Assembly: GCF_002892835.1 (NCBI RefSeq)
Contig: NZ_PJMB01000002.1
Coordinates: 62,001 to 126,000 of the forward strand
Origin: Arthrobacter sp. AFG7.2
GTDB taxonomy: Bacteria; Actinomycetota; Actinomycetes; Actinomycetales; Micrococcaceae
Direction: 5' to 3'
DNA length: 64,000 nucleotides
Below the pieces are notes generated by a model. That model had not been told where the DNA came from and ran no database searches. It saw nothing but the letters and a program-made list of their open reading frames with translations. The position numbers and the translations under genes are program-made. Of this stretch, positions 1 through 8,504 are shown piece after piece; the stretch's first letter is position 1; each line of letters starts with the position of its first letter.

Positions 1-668
1 TTGCGGCGGAACAGCCAGGCTTTGGCGTGCAGCCTTGTTGCCTGGGTTTCATAGCTGATCTTCACCTCGGCTCCGTACCTGGTGACGAGCTCGTCAATGG
101 CGCGGCGTTCGGTGGCGCCCATGTAGGTGGTGGTGATGACTCGAAGCTTGGCGCCACGTTCTTTGAGCTGCTCAAGGGCTGGCTGCAGGAGCCGCAGACC
201 GGTCCACCTAATGAAGGCGCAGAGAAGATCAACTGTGTTGGCCGACTCCATCTCAGCTCGAAGCTCGGCGGCCAGGTTGGGCTCGTCCTTGCTGTTGGTA
301 AGAAGTGCTGAGTCGCTGAGCTTAGTTATGGGGCGACGGAGTCGTCTGCGCTTGAGCGCGTCCCGGCGGTAGAGGGACTGGAGTTGCGTAGGTCCGGGAG
401 CAATGCAATCTTTGCTGCTCAGTTGCTGAAGAAGTTGATTAGCAAGGCTAACCCTATCTTCAGGCCTGACTGCGGCAAGAGCATCCCTCACGGCGGCTGC
501 AACGTAACGAGAGAGGACATCGGGGGTATCTTCGTCGGCTATGTCCACAAGGATCGGCTGCAATGCCGACGCGTCATTGAGGACAGCACCTAACGCCTCG
601 GTGTTAAGAAGTTCGTACAAGCCCTCCTGAAGTCCACCAGCCACGCCTACACCAATGATATTAGTCAC
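1..668 (-). CDS. DUF3427-type helicase with N-terminal PLD nuclease domain (N-terminal part, runs off window start)
   Basis: I translated the minus strand from a GTG at 668 (an in-frame TAG lies just upstream) and it stays open to base 1, giving 222 residues. After about 115 residues of alpha-helical lead comes a segment with LLTNSKDEPNLAAELRAEM, then SANTVDLLCAFIRWTGLRLL, a strand-turn VITTTYMGATERR and the HxK catalytic signature in RLHAKAWLF. This is the N-terminal phospholipase-D-like nuclease half of the bacterial DEAD/DEAH helicases that end in DUF3427. The helicase motifs would lie outside the window. Such proteins are cytosolic and are frequent in defence islands; the nuclease reading is by family resemblance. 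The HIT/NTase operon lies upstream on the same strand. The start could instead be an internal GTG a few codons later. Confidence 0.75.
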   Translation of the reverse strand, partial: MTNIIGVGVAGGLQEGLYELLNTEALGAVLNDASALQPILVDIADEDTPDVLSRYVAAAVRDALAAVRPEDRVSLANQLLQQLSSKDCIAPGPTQLQSLYRRDALKRRRLRRPITKLSDSALLTNSKDEPNLAAELRAEMESANTVDLLCAFIRWTGLRLLQPALEQLKERGAKLRVITTTYMGATERRAIDELVTRYGAEVKISYETQATRLHAKAWLFRR

Positions 669-1025
669 TGCGTAAGGCTAACCGTTCCCAATTTGAAGAT
701 TAGGATTCGCGACGCCATCCTTTACCGCTTGCATACACCGCAACCGCCCGTGTCGCCTTTCTGATTATGTTGCTTCGATCTGAACACCCCGCCGATTCGG
801 AATAGGACGAGCACCCTGATGTCAGCAGATCAAAGAACGTGAAATTGGCTTACGCTCCGATACTTTCAAAGATCCGGTTTGTAGCATGCCAGCCAATCGA
901 CAACTGGCAATTAGAAGCAACGAACGCCGAAACGCAGTCCGACATCCAACCTTCATTGCTTCTTCCAGCGACATTAGATCAAGCACGACGCTCACCTAAA
1001 CCACAGCGACCTGAACAGCTAAGCT
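669..1025. other. Intergenic region between HIT gene and helicase
   Basis: About 357 bases that are AT-richer than the conserved genes. I see no convincing coding frame, hairpin or RNA gene. It presumably carries the promoter of the minus-strand helicase gene that starts at 668. Confidence 0.5.
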
Positions 1026-1535
1026 TTAGCCGTTCAAATCGAATAACGGATCAGAAAGAACCAACTCATCCAACTTTGACGTACGAGTGTCTAGACGTTG
1101 GAGTTCCTGGAATATGCGCATTTTTATACGGTCGCGCAAATCCGCCGGCAACTTCTGCTTTGTTCGCTGATCGTTCCAGGGGGAGCAATCCGGGAACATC
1201 TCCCGATCCGAGAATCGAGGAATTAGATGCGCGTGAACATGCGGATCTCTATTACCGAGAATGGAAACGTTGACTCGGTCGGCCCCCGTAGCCTCTCTAA
1301 TGGCTTGCATCGCGATCTGAATATCCCGCATGAAGCCCAACATTGTGTCCATGGGCATGGTCTCAATCGTGACCCTATGTTCATTCAGAGCCAGTATGGA
1401 TCGTCCGGGGAATCTGTCGTCATCATAGAGGCCAAGACGGGAGTGTTGCGACTGTGCGATTGGCTCCCAAAGTTCGAATCCGCATTTGCACGGAACATCT
1501 TGAAGTAGTGGAGTTCTCAGTGACACTGTCTTCAT
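1026..1535 (-). CDS. HIT-family nucleotide hydrolase/transferase
   Basis: 169 residues. The histidine-triad signature is seen as PHVHAHLIPR (H99, H101, H103), preceded by a NRDPHV loop and the N-terminal substrate strand FPGRSILALNEHR. HIT enzymes hydrolyse or transfer nucleoside monophosphates (AMP-lysine, ApnA, adenylylated products) through the middle histidine. It overlaps the upstream nucleotidyltransferase gene by four bases (ATGA), so the two are translationally coupled. Inference: the HIT protein may remove or process a nucleotidyl group added by its NTase partner. The triad is intact; the substrate is unknown. Confidence 0.85.
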   Translation of the reverse strand: MKTVSLRTPLLQDVPCKCGFELWEPIAQSQHSRLGLYDDDRFPGRSILALNEHRVTIETMPMDTMLGFMRDIQIAMQAIREATGADRVNVSILGNRDPHVHAHLIPRFSDREMFPDCSPWNDQRTKQKLPADLRDRIKMRIFQELQRLDTRTSKLDELVLSDPLFDLNG

Positions 1536-2596
1536 GACAACATGTACTCCTTCGTAAAGTGAATCATATTCTTTGAAGTCAGAACATCGCTTATGTCCTG
1601 ATGCAACTGCTTTCCGCGTTTTCGCATGTCTCCGAAATTTGCAGATTCTTTAGGATCAGGCTCCTTGCATTCAATTTCTACTGATTTCCGCCAGGCTTGA
1701 TCACCAGACCGTTCTATGAAGTAGTCCAGAGTTTCTACTATTCTTTGCACCTTTTCGCGACCGCCGTCTGCATCCATATCGACGTAATTGAGGAGGCGAA
1801 TCAAGCGAAGAACTGCAGGTTCCTTGAACGCGCGAAGTAGAAACTCGAGCTCATCCGGGTTACCTTCGTGAGATAGGAGATACAAGGGAGCAATAGAAGA
1901 TATGAAGCATAGCTTGCGCGAGATAAGCAACTTCAAGTATCGAAGCGAATAGGGAACGCCCGATATGTTTCCCCTTGACTGCTTAGCATGGTAATCAACC
2001 GCGATCGTCCGCCAGTACCGGATAATGTCATTAAGCAGGAATCGTGGAATCTTCTCTGAAGGAGACTTTCGAGCTTCCAGATACATACTCAAAATTGTCT
2101 TGATGGTTTCTTCGTGGACGGCGGGGTCGAATAGCGAAACACTTTCTTCCAAGAAGAGAATTCGACGGGTCAAGTTGTGATTAGTGTCATCTTCAAGACC
2201 GACATGCTCAGTTAGCTTGGAGGCATCTATGCAGGATCCGAAAATGCCGCTACTTCCGGGCGCGGAGAGAACAACACCATCAACCAAGGTTTCGCGCAGC
2301 CGATCAATGACAACCATCTGGTGACGCTTGCTGTCTTCTTCCTGCATGCCTATGAAGAGGTAATCAAGATCAGAGCTTGGCGTGAGTTCGTGACGCGCAA
2401 GCGAACCAAATGCCACTAGGTCATCGCCGCAACCAGCCATCTCCGGCACCTGCGCTAGCGCTGAGCGTGCACGATCAATCGCAGCGGTGCTTCGAGCAGA
2501 AGCCGCTAGCAGACTCTTCGACGAGTCCTTGGCTAGGCTCAACTTGTTGAGCTCCTCGGTCAAAAGATCAGTAAAACTGATGGATACTTCCGCCAT
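1532..2596 (-). CDS. DNA polymerase beta-type nucleotidyltransferase protein
   Basis: 354 residues from ATG 2596 (a GTG at 2602 is the alternative). The nucleotidyltransferase signature is GSLARHELTPSSDLDY, i.e. G64-S65 followed by the metal-binding pair D76-x-D78. The rest is largely helical, with a conserved-looking segment FLLNDIIRYWRT near residue 190. The fold family includes GlnD-like, MNT-type and CD-NTase enzymes that transfer NMP groups to proteins, RNA or nucleotides. I cannot place it in a named subfamily. The third acidic residue is not obvious. It is coupled to the HIT gene downstream and preceded 128 bases upstream by a two-helix membrane protein. This arrangement suggests a defence or toxin-antitoxin-like function, which is inference. 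Confidence 0.8.
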   Translation of the reverse strand: MAEVSISFTDLLTEELNKLSLAKDSSKSLLAASARSTAAIDRARSALAQVPEMAGCGDDLVAFGSLARHELTPSSDLDYLFIGMQEEDSKRHQMVVIDRLRETLVDGVVLSAPGSSGIFGSCIDASKLTEHVGLEDDTNHNLTRRILFLEESVSLFDPAVHEETIKTILSMYLEARKSPSEKIPRFLLNDIIRYWRTIAVDYHAKQSRGNISGVPYSLRYLKLLISRKLCFISSIAPLYLLSHEGNPDELEFLLRAFKEPAVLRLIRLLNYVDMDADGGREKVQRIVETLDYFIERSGDQAWRKSVEIECKEPDPKESANFGDMRKRGKQLHQDISDVLTSKNMIHFTKEYMLS

Positions 2597-2724
2597 CAGC
2601 ACCCCCAGTACCTCGTTACCCCTATGTCTCGGACTAGTCTACGGCAGAGCCATGGCCCTTCTCCTCATCTTCGAAGGCGAGTGTGAGCCCACTCATACGT
2701 CGCCCCGTCTAACCAATAGTCAGT

Positions 2725-3177
2725 TCAATCAGAAATGCCAGTGCGTGTGAACCACCTGGCAACTCGCGACGAACTCCGTGAATCGGGGCGTGGCATCTTC
2801 CGTAATGCATCCTCGTAGAAAGCTAGTCGGGTCGCAGATCTTGCATATCTCCTCTGCGTGAGAACGACCTGCAGTGTCAGATACAGACCGGAAATAAGCA
2901 TGAATGCACCCACTGTAATGGAGACAGCTAGCATCCATGGTTCGTCTCCTTGAAGTGAGAGTGCCGTCAACAGAGGAAGGGACGCGACAACCGCTGCAAA
3001 GTAGATGCCGGCCATTGGACCGAGTCCACCTCCAGAGAGGAGCGAGGTCTCATGTCTTAGCGTTCGCATGACTTGAAAACGCTGTTCCTCCGGTAGTCGG
3101 AGGAAAGCTTGAATGTCATCTTCCTGGACGGTCACGTCCTCAACTAGATGGTGTTCGGAAGGTGTTCGAGTTCCCAT
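2725..3177 (-). CDS. Small two-helix membrane protein
   Basis: 150 residues. An acidic N-terminal 50 residues (EDDIQAFLRLPEEQRFQV) is followed by two hydrophobic helices at about 53-72 and 80-102 joined by a short GDEPW loop, then a basic C-terminal tail ending in VARWFTRTGISD. I do not recognise the family. It lies upstream of and on the same strand as the NTase-HIT pair, so it may be the first gene of a three-gene operon. A two-helix membrane partner next to an NTase is reminiscent of membrane effectors in nucleotide-signal defence systems; this is only a contextual inference. Confidence 0.7.
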   Translation of the reverse strand: MGTRTPSEHHLVEDVTVQEDDIQAFLRLPEEQRFQVMRTLRHETSLLSGGGLGPMAGIYFAAVVASLPLLTALSLQGDEPWMLAVSITVGAFMLISGLYLTLQVVLTQRRYARSATRLAFYEDALRKMPRPDSRSSSRVARWFTRTGISD

Positions 3178-3610
3178 TTGATGAGAGTATCTTTCATCTG
3201 CGGCCAGCGAGGTTCATGAAGGGGCTCCGATCCCCTGTAAAGAAATTGCGATCTAGGACCCGAGGGAATGAGGGGCTGGTTGTCATGGATAAGGTCGTCA
3301 ACCTGGACGAACCTGTTTCGTCGAAGACGTAGTAACGCTGAGCGCCCTTAACTGCAGGAAAAGCGCAAGGGAAATTGCTTTGCTGTAGCCCAAGTGGTTC
3401 AAGGACATCAGCCTGTTCGGACGCCCTTCGCCCGGTACCCCCGGGAACGTATCAACACATGTTGGACTTCAGGTAATGCCGCCTTAACTGGAGAACGAAG
3501 GACCCGGGTTCCTCGTTACACAGCCTATTGGCAGGAGCAGTTGCCCAGCGATGAGCAAGTACCGGAGCAATTGTCTCAGTAACCCGGGCTCTCCCGAGTT
3601 CATCTCGGCC
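3178..3610. other. Intergenic region left of the first amidase copy
   Basis: About 430 bases. A short plus-strand frame at 3394-3582 has no ribosome-binding site and no recognisable composition. I see no RNA gene, terminator or integrase remnant. The right edge is the abrupt junction where homology to the amidase 3' end begins. Confidence 0.4.
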
Positions 3611-4244
3611 CTACAACCTTCTTTGCCGGAACATCGGGAACGACACTCGCACCCGCTCCACGGTCTCCGGCGAAACCTCCACCACACGCACGCAGGGCTC
3701 CAGCCCAACCAGGCCCCTCGGGTCCACCAGCACGCTCCGGCCCACCGACATCGGCGGCGCCTGGCAGACCCCCGCCACGTAGACGCTGTTCTCGGTCGCC
3801 CGGGCCGCGTTCAGTGCCAGCCACTGCTCCGTTTTGTGCTCTCCCGGCACCCAGGACGAGCAGACGAGCAGGACCTGCGCGCCGGTGTCGGCCAGTGACC
3901 TGGCCAGCTCCGGGAACCGCAGGTCGTAGCAGGTCATCAGCCCGAACCGCACTCCCCCGTGCTCGAACACCACCGGGGCGGTGGACGGGCCCGGCTTGAT
4001 GAACGTGGACTCGCCGAAGCCCTGCGCGTCGAAAAGGTGGATCTTCCGGTAGAAAGCCAACCGGTCGCCGTCGGGCCCGAAAGCCACCAGCGTGTTGTAC
4101 GCCCGGCCCGGCTCGTCCGAAGTTTCCACCACGCCCACCACCAGCGCGCTGCCGTGGCGGCGGGCGATGGACGCCAGATCCCGGCAGACGGGCCCGTTCA
4201 GCGGCTCGGCCACCGCGGGGAACGTCGCGTCCACCTTCTTCTTC
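3611..4244 (-). pseudogene. Amidase (nitrilase superfamily) fragment, copy 1
   Basis: Nearly full-length C-terminal part of the amidase found intact at 12557-13336. It begins at the KKKVDATFP segment (about residue 46 of the intact protein) and runs to the same stop codon. The catalytic Lys (YRKIHLFD) and Cys (MTCYDLRFPE) remain, but the N-terminus with the catalytic Glu (FPEYA) is missing. Homology stops abruptly at about 4244. It also lacks a few codons near VDPRGLVGLEP compared with VDPMGVVEADLGLEP in the other copies. It is a direct repeat in the same orientation as the other copies and cannot encode an active enzyme. Confidence 0.9.
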
Positions 4245-4308
4245 GGCAGCTGTGCAGAAGGCCCCTCAGAGAGCGCTGTAGAGTTTTCCCAGGAGATGGG
4301 GGAATGCA

Positions 4309-4854
4309 GTGGCAGTGAACAGTTTCGAAACGCTGAAGAAGGTCATCGAGGAGAACTCACAAGCGGGTGAGTTCTATCGTGCTGTGCATGAGTGGACCGT
4401 GACAGCGGTGGAGGAGGATCCACTCCAGGAGGGCGAATGCGTCTGCGGCCAGCAACATCTTCGGTATATGTACACCATCCAAAATCTGTATACAGGGCGG
4501 CCGCTGGAATACATCGGCAGCAAATGCGTAGAGCACTTCCAGAGTAGCGAGCTGAACCTTCAGGTCAATGTGTTCCGGGGGCTGTTCGATCTCAGGAAGA
4601 AGATCCTCGCGGGGGAGAAAATCTTTCTCGACGAGGACTTCTCACGTGAAATCCTGCGGTGGTTGTATGAAAATGAGGCTTTCTCGGCTAATCAGTACAA
4701 CGGCAATAACGGCCTGAATGACTACCAGTTTCTTCTGGACATGTTCAACAAGCGTCATAAGGACAGGATCACCCAGGGGCAAGAGAACAAGATCTGGGCA
4801 CTGCTGCAATATTCGGTGAAGCCATTTGTTCGCGATCATCCTGCACTCGGCTAG
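4309..4854 (+). CDS. Uncharacterised protein with CxC/GSxC putative zinc-binding core
   Basis: 181 residues from a GTG at 4309, with a GGGGGA ribosome-binding site seven bases upstream. Residues about 42-82 carry CVCGQQHLRYMYTI and YIGSKCVEHF. These pair a CxC knuckle with a later GSxC and H, which looks like a small metal-binding module. The C-terminal half is helical, charged and rich in Asn and Lys (NQYNGNNGLNDYQFLLDMF). I recall similar CxCG...GSxCxxHF proteins in phage- and island-borne genes but cannot name the family. It is the first gene of the cargo block between amidase copies 1 and 2 and has lower GC than the conserved genes. Confidence 0.75.
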   Translation: MAVNSFETLKKVIEENSQAGEFYRAVHEWTVTAVEEDPLQEGECVCGQQHLRYMYTIQNLYTGRPLEYIGSKCVEHFQSSELNLQVNVFRGLFDLRKKILAGEKIFLDEDFSREILRWLYENEAFSANQYNGNNGLNDYQFLLDMFNKRHKDRITQGQENKIWALLQYSVKPFVRDHPALG

Positions 4855-4984
4855 GTCACCTGGTGAGACGCGCACGTGTCGGTGGCGTTTCCGTTCCTTC
4901 ATGTCGCCCTGCTTGGACTGTCTCAGTTTGCGGCGAGTAGTGGGTGGAGCATTCCGACTAATGGGAGCGGAGGCCGCCAGAACA

Positions 4985-5468
4985 TAGGGCATTGGCGCCT
5001 GCCAGCCTGGGCATTTTTTTCACTTCCTGTCGCTTCTGCTGCCAAAAATCCCAGCCGAAATCCCCGAACACGCCGACCTGGATCACGCTGTTATCGCCAG
5101 AAACCGGAATCGCCCTGATCGACTCCAAAATGTGGGCCGACGGCGTCTATTGGTGGGACAACAAGCAGCTCTTCCGCAACGGCAGGGAGCTTAAGGCCTT
5201 CGTACTAGGAGCAGGTGTTGAGGCACTTCGTGCCGCCTATCCCGGTTATGTGGTTGAAGATTGGACGGTGCTGCACTCACCGACCGGAAGGCTCTCCCTG
5301 CCGTCAGTGGAGCGTGCAGATATTTTCCCACTACCCGGCCGGGCACCCATCCGGCTGGTCACTCCACTGGAGCTTGTATCGGAGGTGCATGCCTTCTTGG
5401 CAGAGGGCGTTGCCCTCCATACAGTCCAGGTCCCAGCCCTAGCCGGGCTCCTCCGCTCAATGTTGTAA
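4985..5468 (+). pseudogene. NERD (nuclease-related) domain gene, frameshifted and 5'-truncated
   Basis: Two frames must be joined to recover a NERD-like domain. The first reads LPKIPAEIPEHADLDHAVIA up to about 5096. A one-base shift then gives ETGIALIDSKMWADGVYWW and continues to 5468. The DH..V..TGI.LIDSK pattern is the hallmark of NERD proteins, predicted cytosolic nucleases related to restriction endonucleases. An in-frame TAG lies just upstream of the first part, so the N-terminus is lost. A GTG or ATG start in the second frame alone would miss the catalytic Asp region. I call it a relic; a sequencing indel at about 5097 is the alternative. Confidence 0.7.
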
Positions 5469-5561
5469 CCGGATGGACGTGGGGACTCCGCTCCTCCCCG
5501 GCGCTGGAAATTCTCCTGTCAGCGCGATCTCAGACGCAGTTGGACGTAGTCGCACTCCCGC

Positions 5562-5864
5562 CTAGCCTTCCAACCATATCCGCTGAGTAAATCCGCCACG
5601 CTTGTGACGCTTTGCGGTTGCCGCCTCGGCCACTTCTGCAAGCGAATACCCCAGGTTGTCGAGTACGGCGGTGAAAACCTCGAGAACATCCGCTGCCTCT
5701 TCCAAACGCTGACTAGCATCAGCATCGCGAAGTTCCTCGGCTTCTTCGACCAACTTCGCGAGAAGACTGTCCAGGTATGCACCGGAGTCAAGAATGCGGG
5801 TGTCAGGTCTCAGCCCCGCGGATGTCATGATTTCCGGGATCCGGTCCCTCACTAATTTGCCCAA
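5562..5864 (-). CDS. MazG-like nucleotide pyrophosphohydrolase
   Basis: 100 residues beginning GKLVRDRIPEI at a TTG codon (5864) with AAGGA upstream. The N-terminal KLVRDRIP motif and the helix KLVEEAEELRDA followed by EEAADVLEVF (ExxE ... ExxD metal site) define the all-alpha NTP/dNTP pyrophosphohydrolase fold of MazG and phosphoribosyl-ATP pyrophosphatases. It likely hydrolyses a nucleoside triphosphate to the monophosphate and PPi in the cytosol. It is divergent from the HNH gene with only 27 bases between them. Full length for this small subfamily. Confidence 0.85.
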   Translation of the reverse strand: MGKLVRDRIPEIMTSAGLRPDTRILDSGAYLDSLLAKLVEEAEELRDADASQRLEEAADVLEVFTAVLDNLGYSLAEVAEAATAKRHKRGGFTQRIWLEG

Positions 5865-5891
5865 GTCAGACGTCCTTCCGATACTTGCACG

Positions 5892-6884
5892 ATGGGGTTC
5901 TACTCAGCACATCCGACTGCTTCGACTGCCTGGCGGCTGGCCGTGCTGATGGGCGCCAACGCTCGAACTTATAAGTTCGCCCTTGCAGATGCTCTGATCG
6001 AGCATGCTAGCGAGGGCCGCTCTTCCGTCACACTACGGGAGCTCGCCACCTCATACACCTCAGCAATAATTAGGCACTCTGCTAATGGCCCGCAAGCGCC
6101 TGCGTCCATGAATCTAGCGCCAAAGGATTTCCTATCCTTGGTCAACAAGTTCCGTGAAGCGTCTCCAGGCGATGCTCCTCCGACGGAAGAGCTGGTGGAC
6201 TCAGCAGTGCGCGCGATGCCAGGCATGGTGATGCAGAAGTTTCACAACCTGCGTGGAGGCGTCGAGACACCCCACCGCTTCTATTCACTCAGGGCATCAG
6301 GGCGAGACGCCGTTGTGGACTTCACCCCGGCTTTGAAGGCTGTGGCCGGTTCCACCGAACTGCACAGTTTGAGCTCAGAGCTGGACGCACGTTGGCAGAT
6401 CGTCGAAGCATCGTTTGCTAGCGGAGTCGGACAAAGTCTGATGGGGCAGGGACTCGGGATTGATCTGAGCTTGGAACATCTCCTTGAGAAACGGCGCAGG
6501 CGACCGGTGGCGGGTCTGACGGCTGCTGTCGCCGGCTTCCAGTACGGCCGCTGCCTGATCTGCTGTGAACCCCTTGAACCATTTGATTCTGTCGCCATTG
6601 ATCACGTTTTTCCATTCTCATTAATGAATAACGGGAGAGCGCTGATTGGTCCGCATTTAGACCTTGATGCCGTCTGGAACCTCGCCCCGGCGCACGCTTC
6701 CTGCAACGGTCAGAAGAGCAATCGACCCCCTACGCGTGTTGAGATTTTCCGGCTTGGACAGCGAAATGAGGCAATCATGCTCTCACCCCACCCCCTTCGC
6801 CGGACGCTCGAACTGTCACTTGCCCTAGGAGGCTTCAAAGCGGGTGAAGGTTCGTGGCACAAGTTCTTGGCATCAGTGCTTTAA
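5892..6884 (+). CDS. HNH endonuclease domain protein
   Basis: 330 residues. An N-terminal helical region of about 200 residues (ARTYKFALADALIEHA) leads into a C-terminal HNH nuclease module. That module has C221xxC224, DHVFPFS (D237-H238), NLAPAH (N263, H268) and SCNGQKS (C271-N272). This is the beta-beta-alpha metal arrangement used to cut DNA. The start at 5892 has no clear ribosome-binding site, and the next ATG at 5949 is possible but removes family-typical sequence. It is divergent from the MazG-like gene. The large N-terminal domain probably gives target or partner recognition; its family is not known to me. Confidence 0.85.
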   Translation: MGFYSAHPTASTAWRLAVLMGANARTYKFALADALIEHASEGRSSVTLRELATSYTSAIIRHSANGPQAPASMNLAPKDFLSLVNKFREASPGDAPPTEELVDSAVRAMPGMVMQKFHNLRGGVETPHRFYSLRASGRDAVVDFTPALKAVAGSTELHSLSSELDARWQIVEASFASGVGQSLMGQGLGIDLSLEHLLEKRRRRPVAGLTAAVAGFQYGRCLICCEPLEPFDSVAIDHVFPFSLMNNGRALIGPHLDLDAVWNLAPAHASCNGQKSNRPPTRVEIFRLGQRNEAIMLSPHPLRRTLELSLALGGFKAGEGSWHKFLASVL

Positions 6885-6966
6885 CTACCGTGGATTCTGC
6901 TGCGCGTTATCCGGACGAGTTCCAGCGCCTCGAGCATGCAGTTCTCAATTTCAAGGCTGACCCAAC

Positions 6967-7635
6967 ATGAGAATCGTTTCCTGGAACTGCGCCATGGGCT
7001 TCGCAAAAAAGCGCCCTCTCGTCGAGGCACTGAACCCTGACATCGCAAGCTTGCCGGAAGCTTCTCAGAGAGACATCGAGGAAACTGAGGCGCCGTTCAA
7101 GGCCTGGGTGGGTTCCAACCCGCACAAGGGGCTGGGTATTGTCGGCTTCACAAACCGTTCTTACAGGCTTCACGAGGCCGGCATGCTGCTGCCTTGGCAT
7201 ATTCCGTTTAGCGTGGATGGACTGAACGTAATCGGGCTTTGGTCTCATGTCCGAGATAAAGATCTCAAGTATGTGCGGGTAACACATGGGATTATCGATC
7301 GTCACGCCAGTTTCTTATCCTCAGCACCTTCACTGATCATTGGTGACTTCAACAGCAACACTGTTTGGGACCAAGAGCATCCCGGCCGGAACCATTCCAT
7401 GCTTGTGACGAAGCTTGAGGCTCTCGGCTTGCAGAGCGTTTATCACAGGAGTCAAGGCCTGCCCCACGGCGAGGAGATCATAAAGACTTACTTTCACACG
7501 AAAAAGCTTCGCTTCGGCCATCACATCGATTACGCATTCCTTGGCGGAAAATCAGCATCGATGGCGGGCCGGCCGGAGGACTGGCTGACGTACAGCGACC
7601 ACATGCCCCTAATCCTCGACATTGACGAGGCTTAG
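6967..7635 (+). CDS. Endonuclease/exonuclease/phosphatase (EEP) family protein
   Basis: 222 residues. The fold's ordered motifs are present: RIVSWNC (N7), LPEAS (metal Glu E31), SLIIGDFNSN, a HHIDYAF strand and SDHMPLILDI at the C-terminus. EEP enzymes hydrolyse phosphodiester or phosphomonoester bonds in DNA, RNA or small molecules with Mg2+. It lies 82 bases after the HNH gene on the same strand and is the last gene of this cargo block, ending 40 bases before amidase copy 2. No signal peptide is visible, so it is likely cytosolic and acts on nucleic acid or nucleotides. Confidence 0.85.
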   Translation: MRIVSWNCAMGFAKKRPLVEALNPDIASLPEASQRDIEETEAPFKAWVGSNPHKGLGIVGFTNRSYRLHEAGMLLPWHIPFSVDGLNVIGLWSHVRDKDLKYVRVTHGIIDRHASFLSSAPSLIIGDFNSNTVWDQEHPGRNHSMLVTKLEALGLQSVYHRSQGLPHGEEIIKTYFHTKKLRFGHHIDYAFLGGKSASMAGRPEDWLTYSDHMPLILDIDEA

Positions 7636-7675
7636 AAGCTCTGTTGGTGCCTTTCGCTGGTCCCCGGAGCCCGGC

Positions 7676-8456
7676 TTACAACCGCCGCTGCCGGAACATC
7701 GGGAACGACTCCCGCACCCGCTCCACTGTCTCCAGCGAAACCTCCACCGCCCGCACCCCAGGCTCCAGCCCCAGGTCCGCTTCAACGACCCCCATCGGGT
7801 CCACCAGCACGCTCCGGCCCACGGACACCGGCGGCGCCTGGCACACCCCCACGACGTAGACGCTGTTCTCGATCGCCCGCGCCGCGTTAAGCGCCAGCCA
7901 CTGCTCCGTCTTGTTAGTGCCCGGCACCCAGGACGAGCAGACCAGCAAAACCTGCGCGCCGGCGTCGGCCAGCGACCTCGCCAGCTCCGGGAACCGCAGG
8001 TCGTAACAGGTCATCAGCCCGAACCGCACTCCCCCGTGCTCGAACACCACCGGCTCGGTTGACGGCCCCGGCTTGATGAACTTCGACTCCCCGAAGCCCT
8101 GCGCGTCGAAAAGGTGGATCTTCCGGTAGGAAGCCAGCCGGCCGCCGTCGGGCCCGAAAGCCACCAGCGTGTTGTACGCCCGGCCCGGCTCCTCCGAGGT
8201 TTCCACCACGCCCGCCACCAGCGCAATGCGGTGGCGGCGGGCAATGCCGGCAAGCTCCCGGCAGACGGGACCGTCCAGCGGCTCGGCCTTCTCGGGGAAG
8301 GTCGCGTCAACCTTCTTCTTCTCATAGGTGGCGTACTCCGGGAAAGGCCACCAGCGCGGCGCCGTCGCGCGCTGCCTCGGCGGCGAACCTGTCGATCGCG
8401 GCGAGGTTGGCCCGGATGTCGGCGCCCGACTCCAGCTGCCCCAGCGCTATCCTCAC
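7676..8456 (-). pseudogene. Amidase (nitrilase superfamily), copy 2, frameshifted
   Basis: Full-length counterpart of the amidase at 12557-13336, from a GTG at 8456 to a TAA at 7676. One extra base at about 8346 (AAAGGCCACC against AAAGCGACC in the intact copy) shifts the frame near residue 37, just before the catalytic Glu. Downstream, the Lys (YRKIHLFD) and Cys (MTCYDLRFPE) motifs are still readable. Translation from an internal Met (MAGVVETSEEP) would give only a C-terminal fragment. It remains linked to a permease fragment in the same order as the intact locus, so a two-gene segment was duplicated. Confidence 0.9.
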
Positions 8457-8504
8457 GAGCATTCCTTCCCTCGGCCCAGCGGCCACACTACAACCCGACA
8501 AACG

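Noticed and set aside
3394-3582. 62-codon plus-strand frame in the intergenic region
   Set aside because: No ribosome-binding site and Arg/Pro/Thr composition typical of chance frames.
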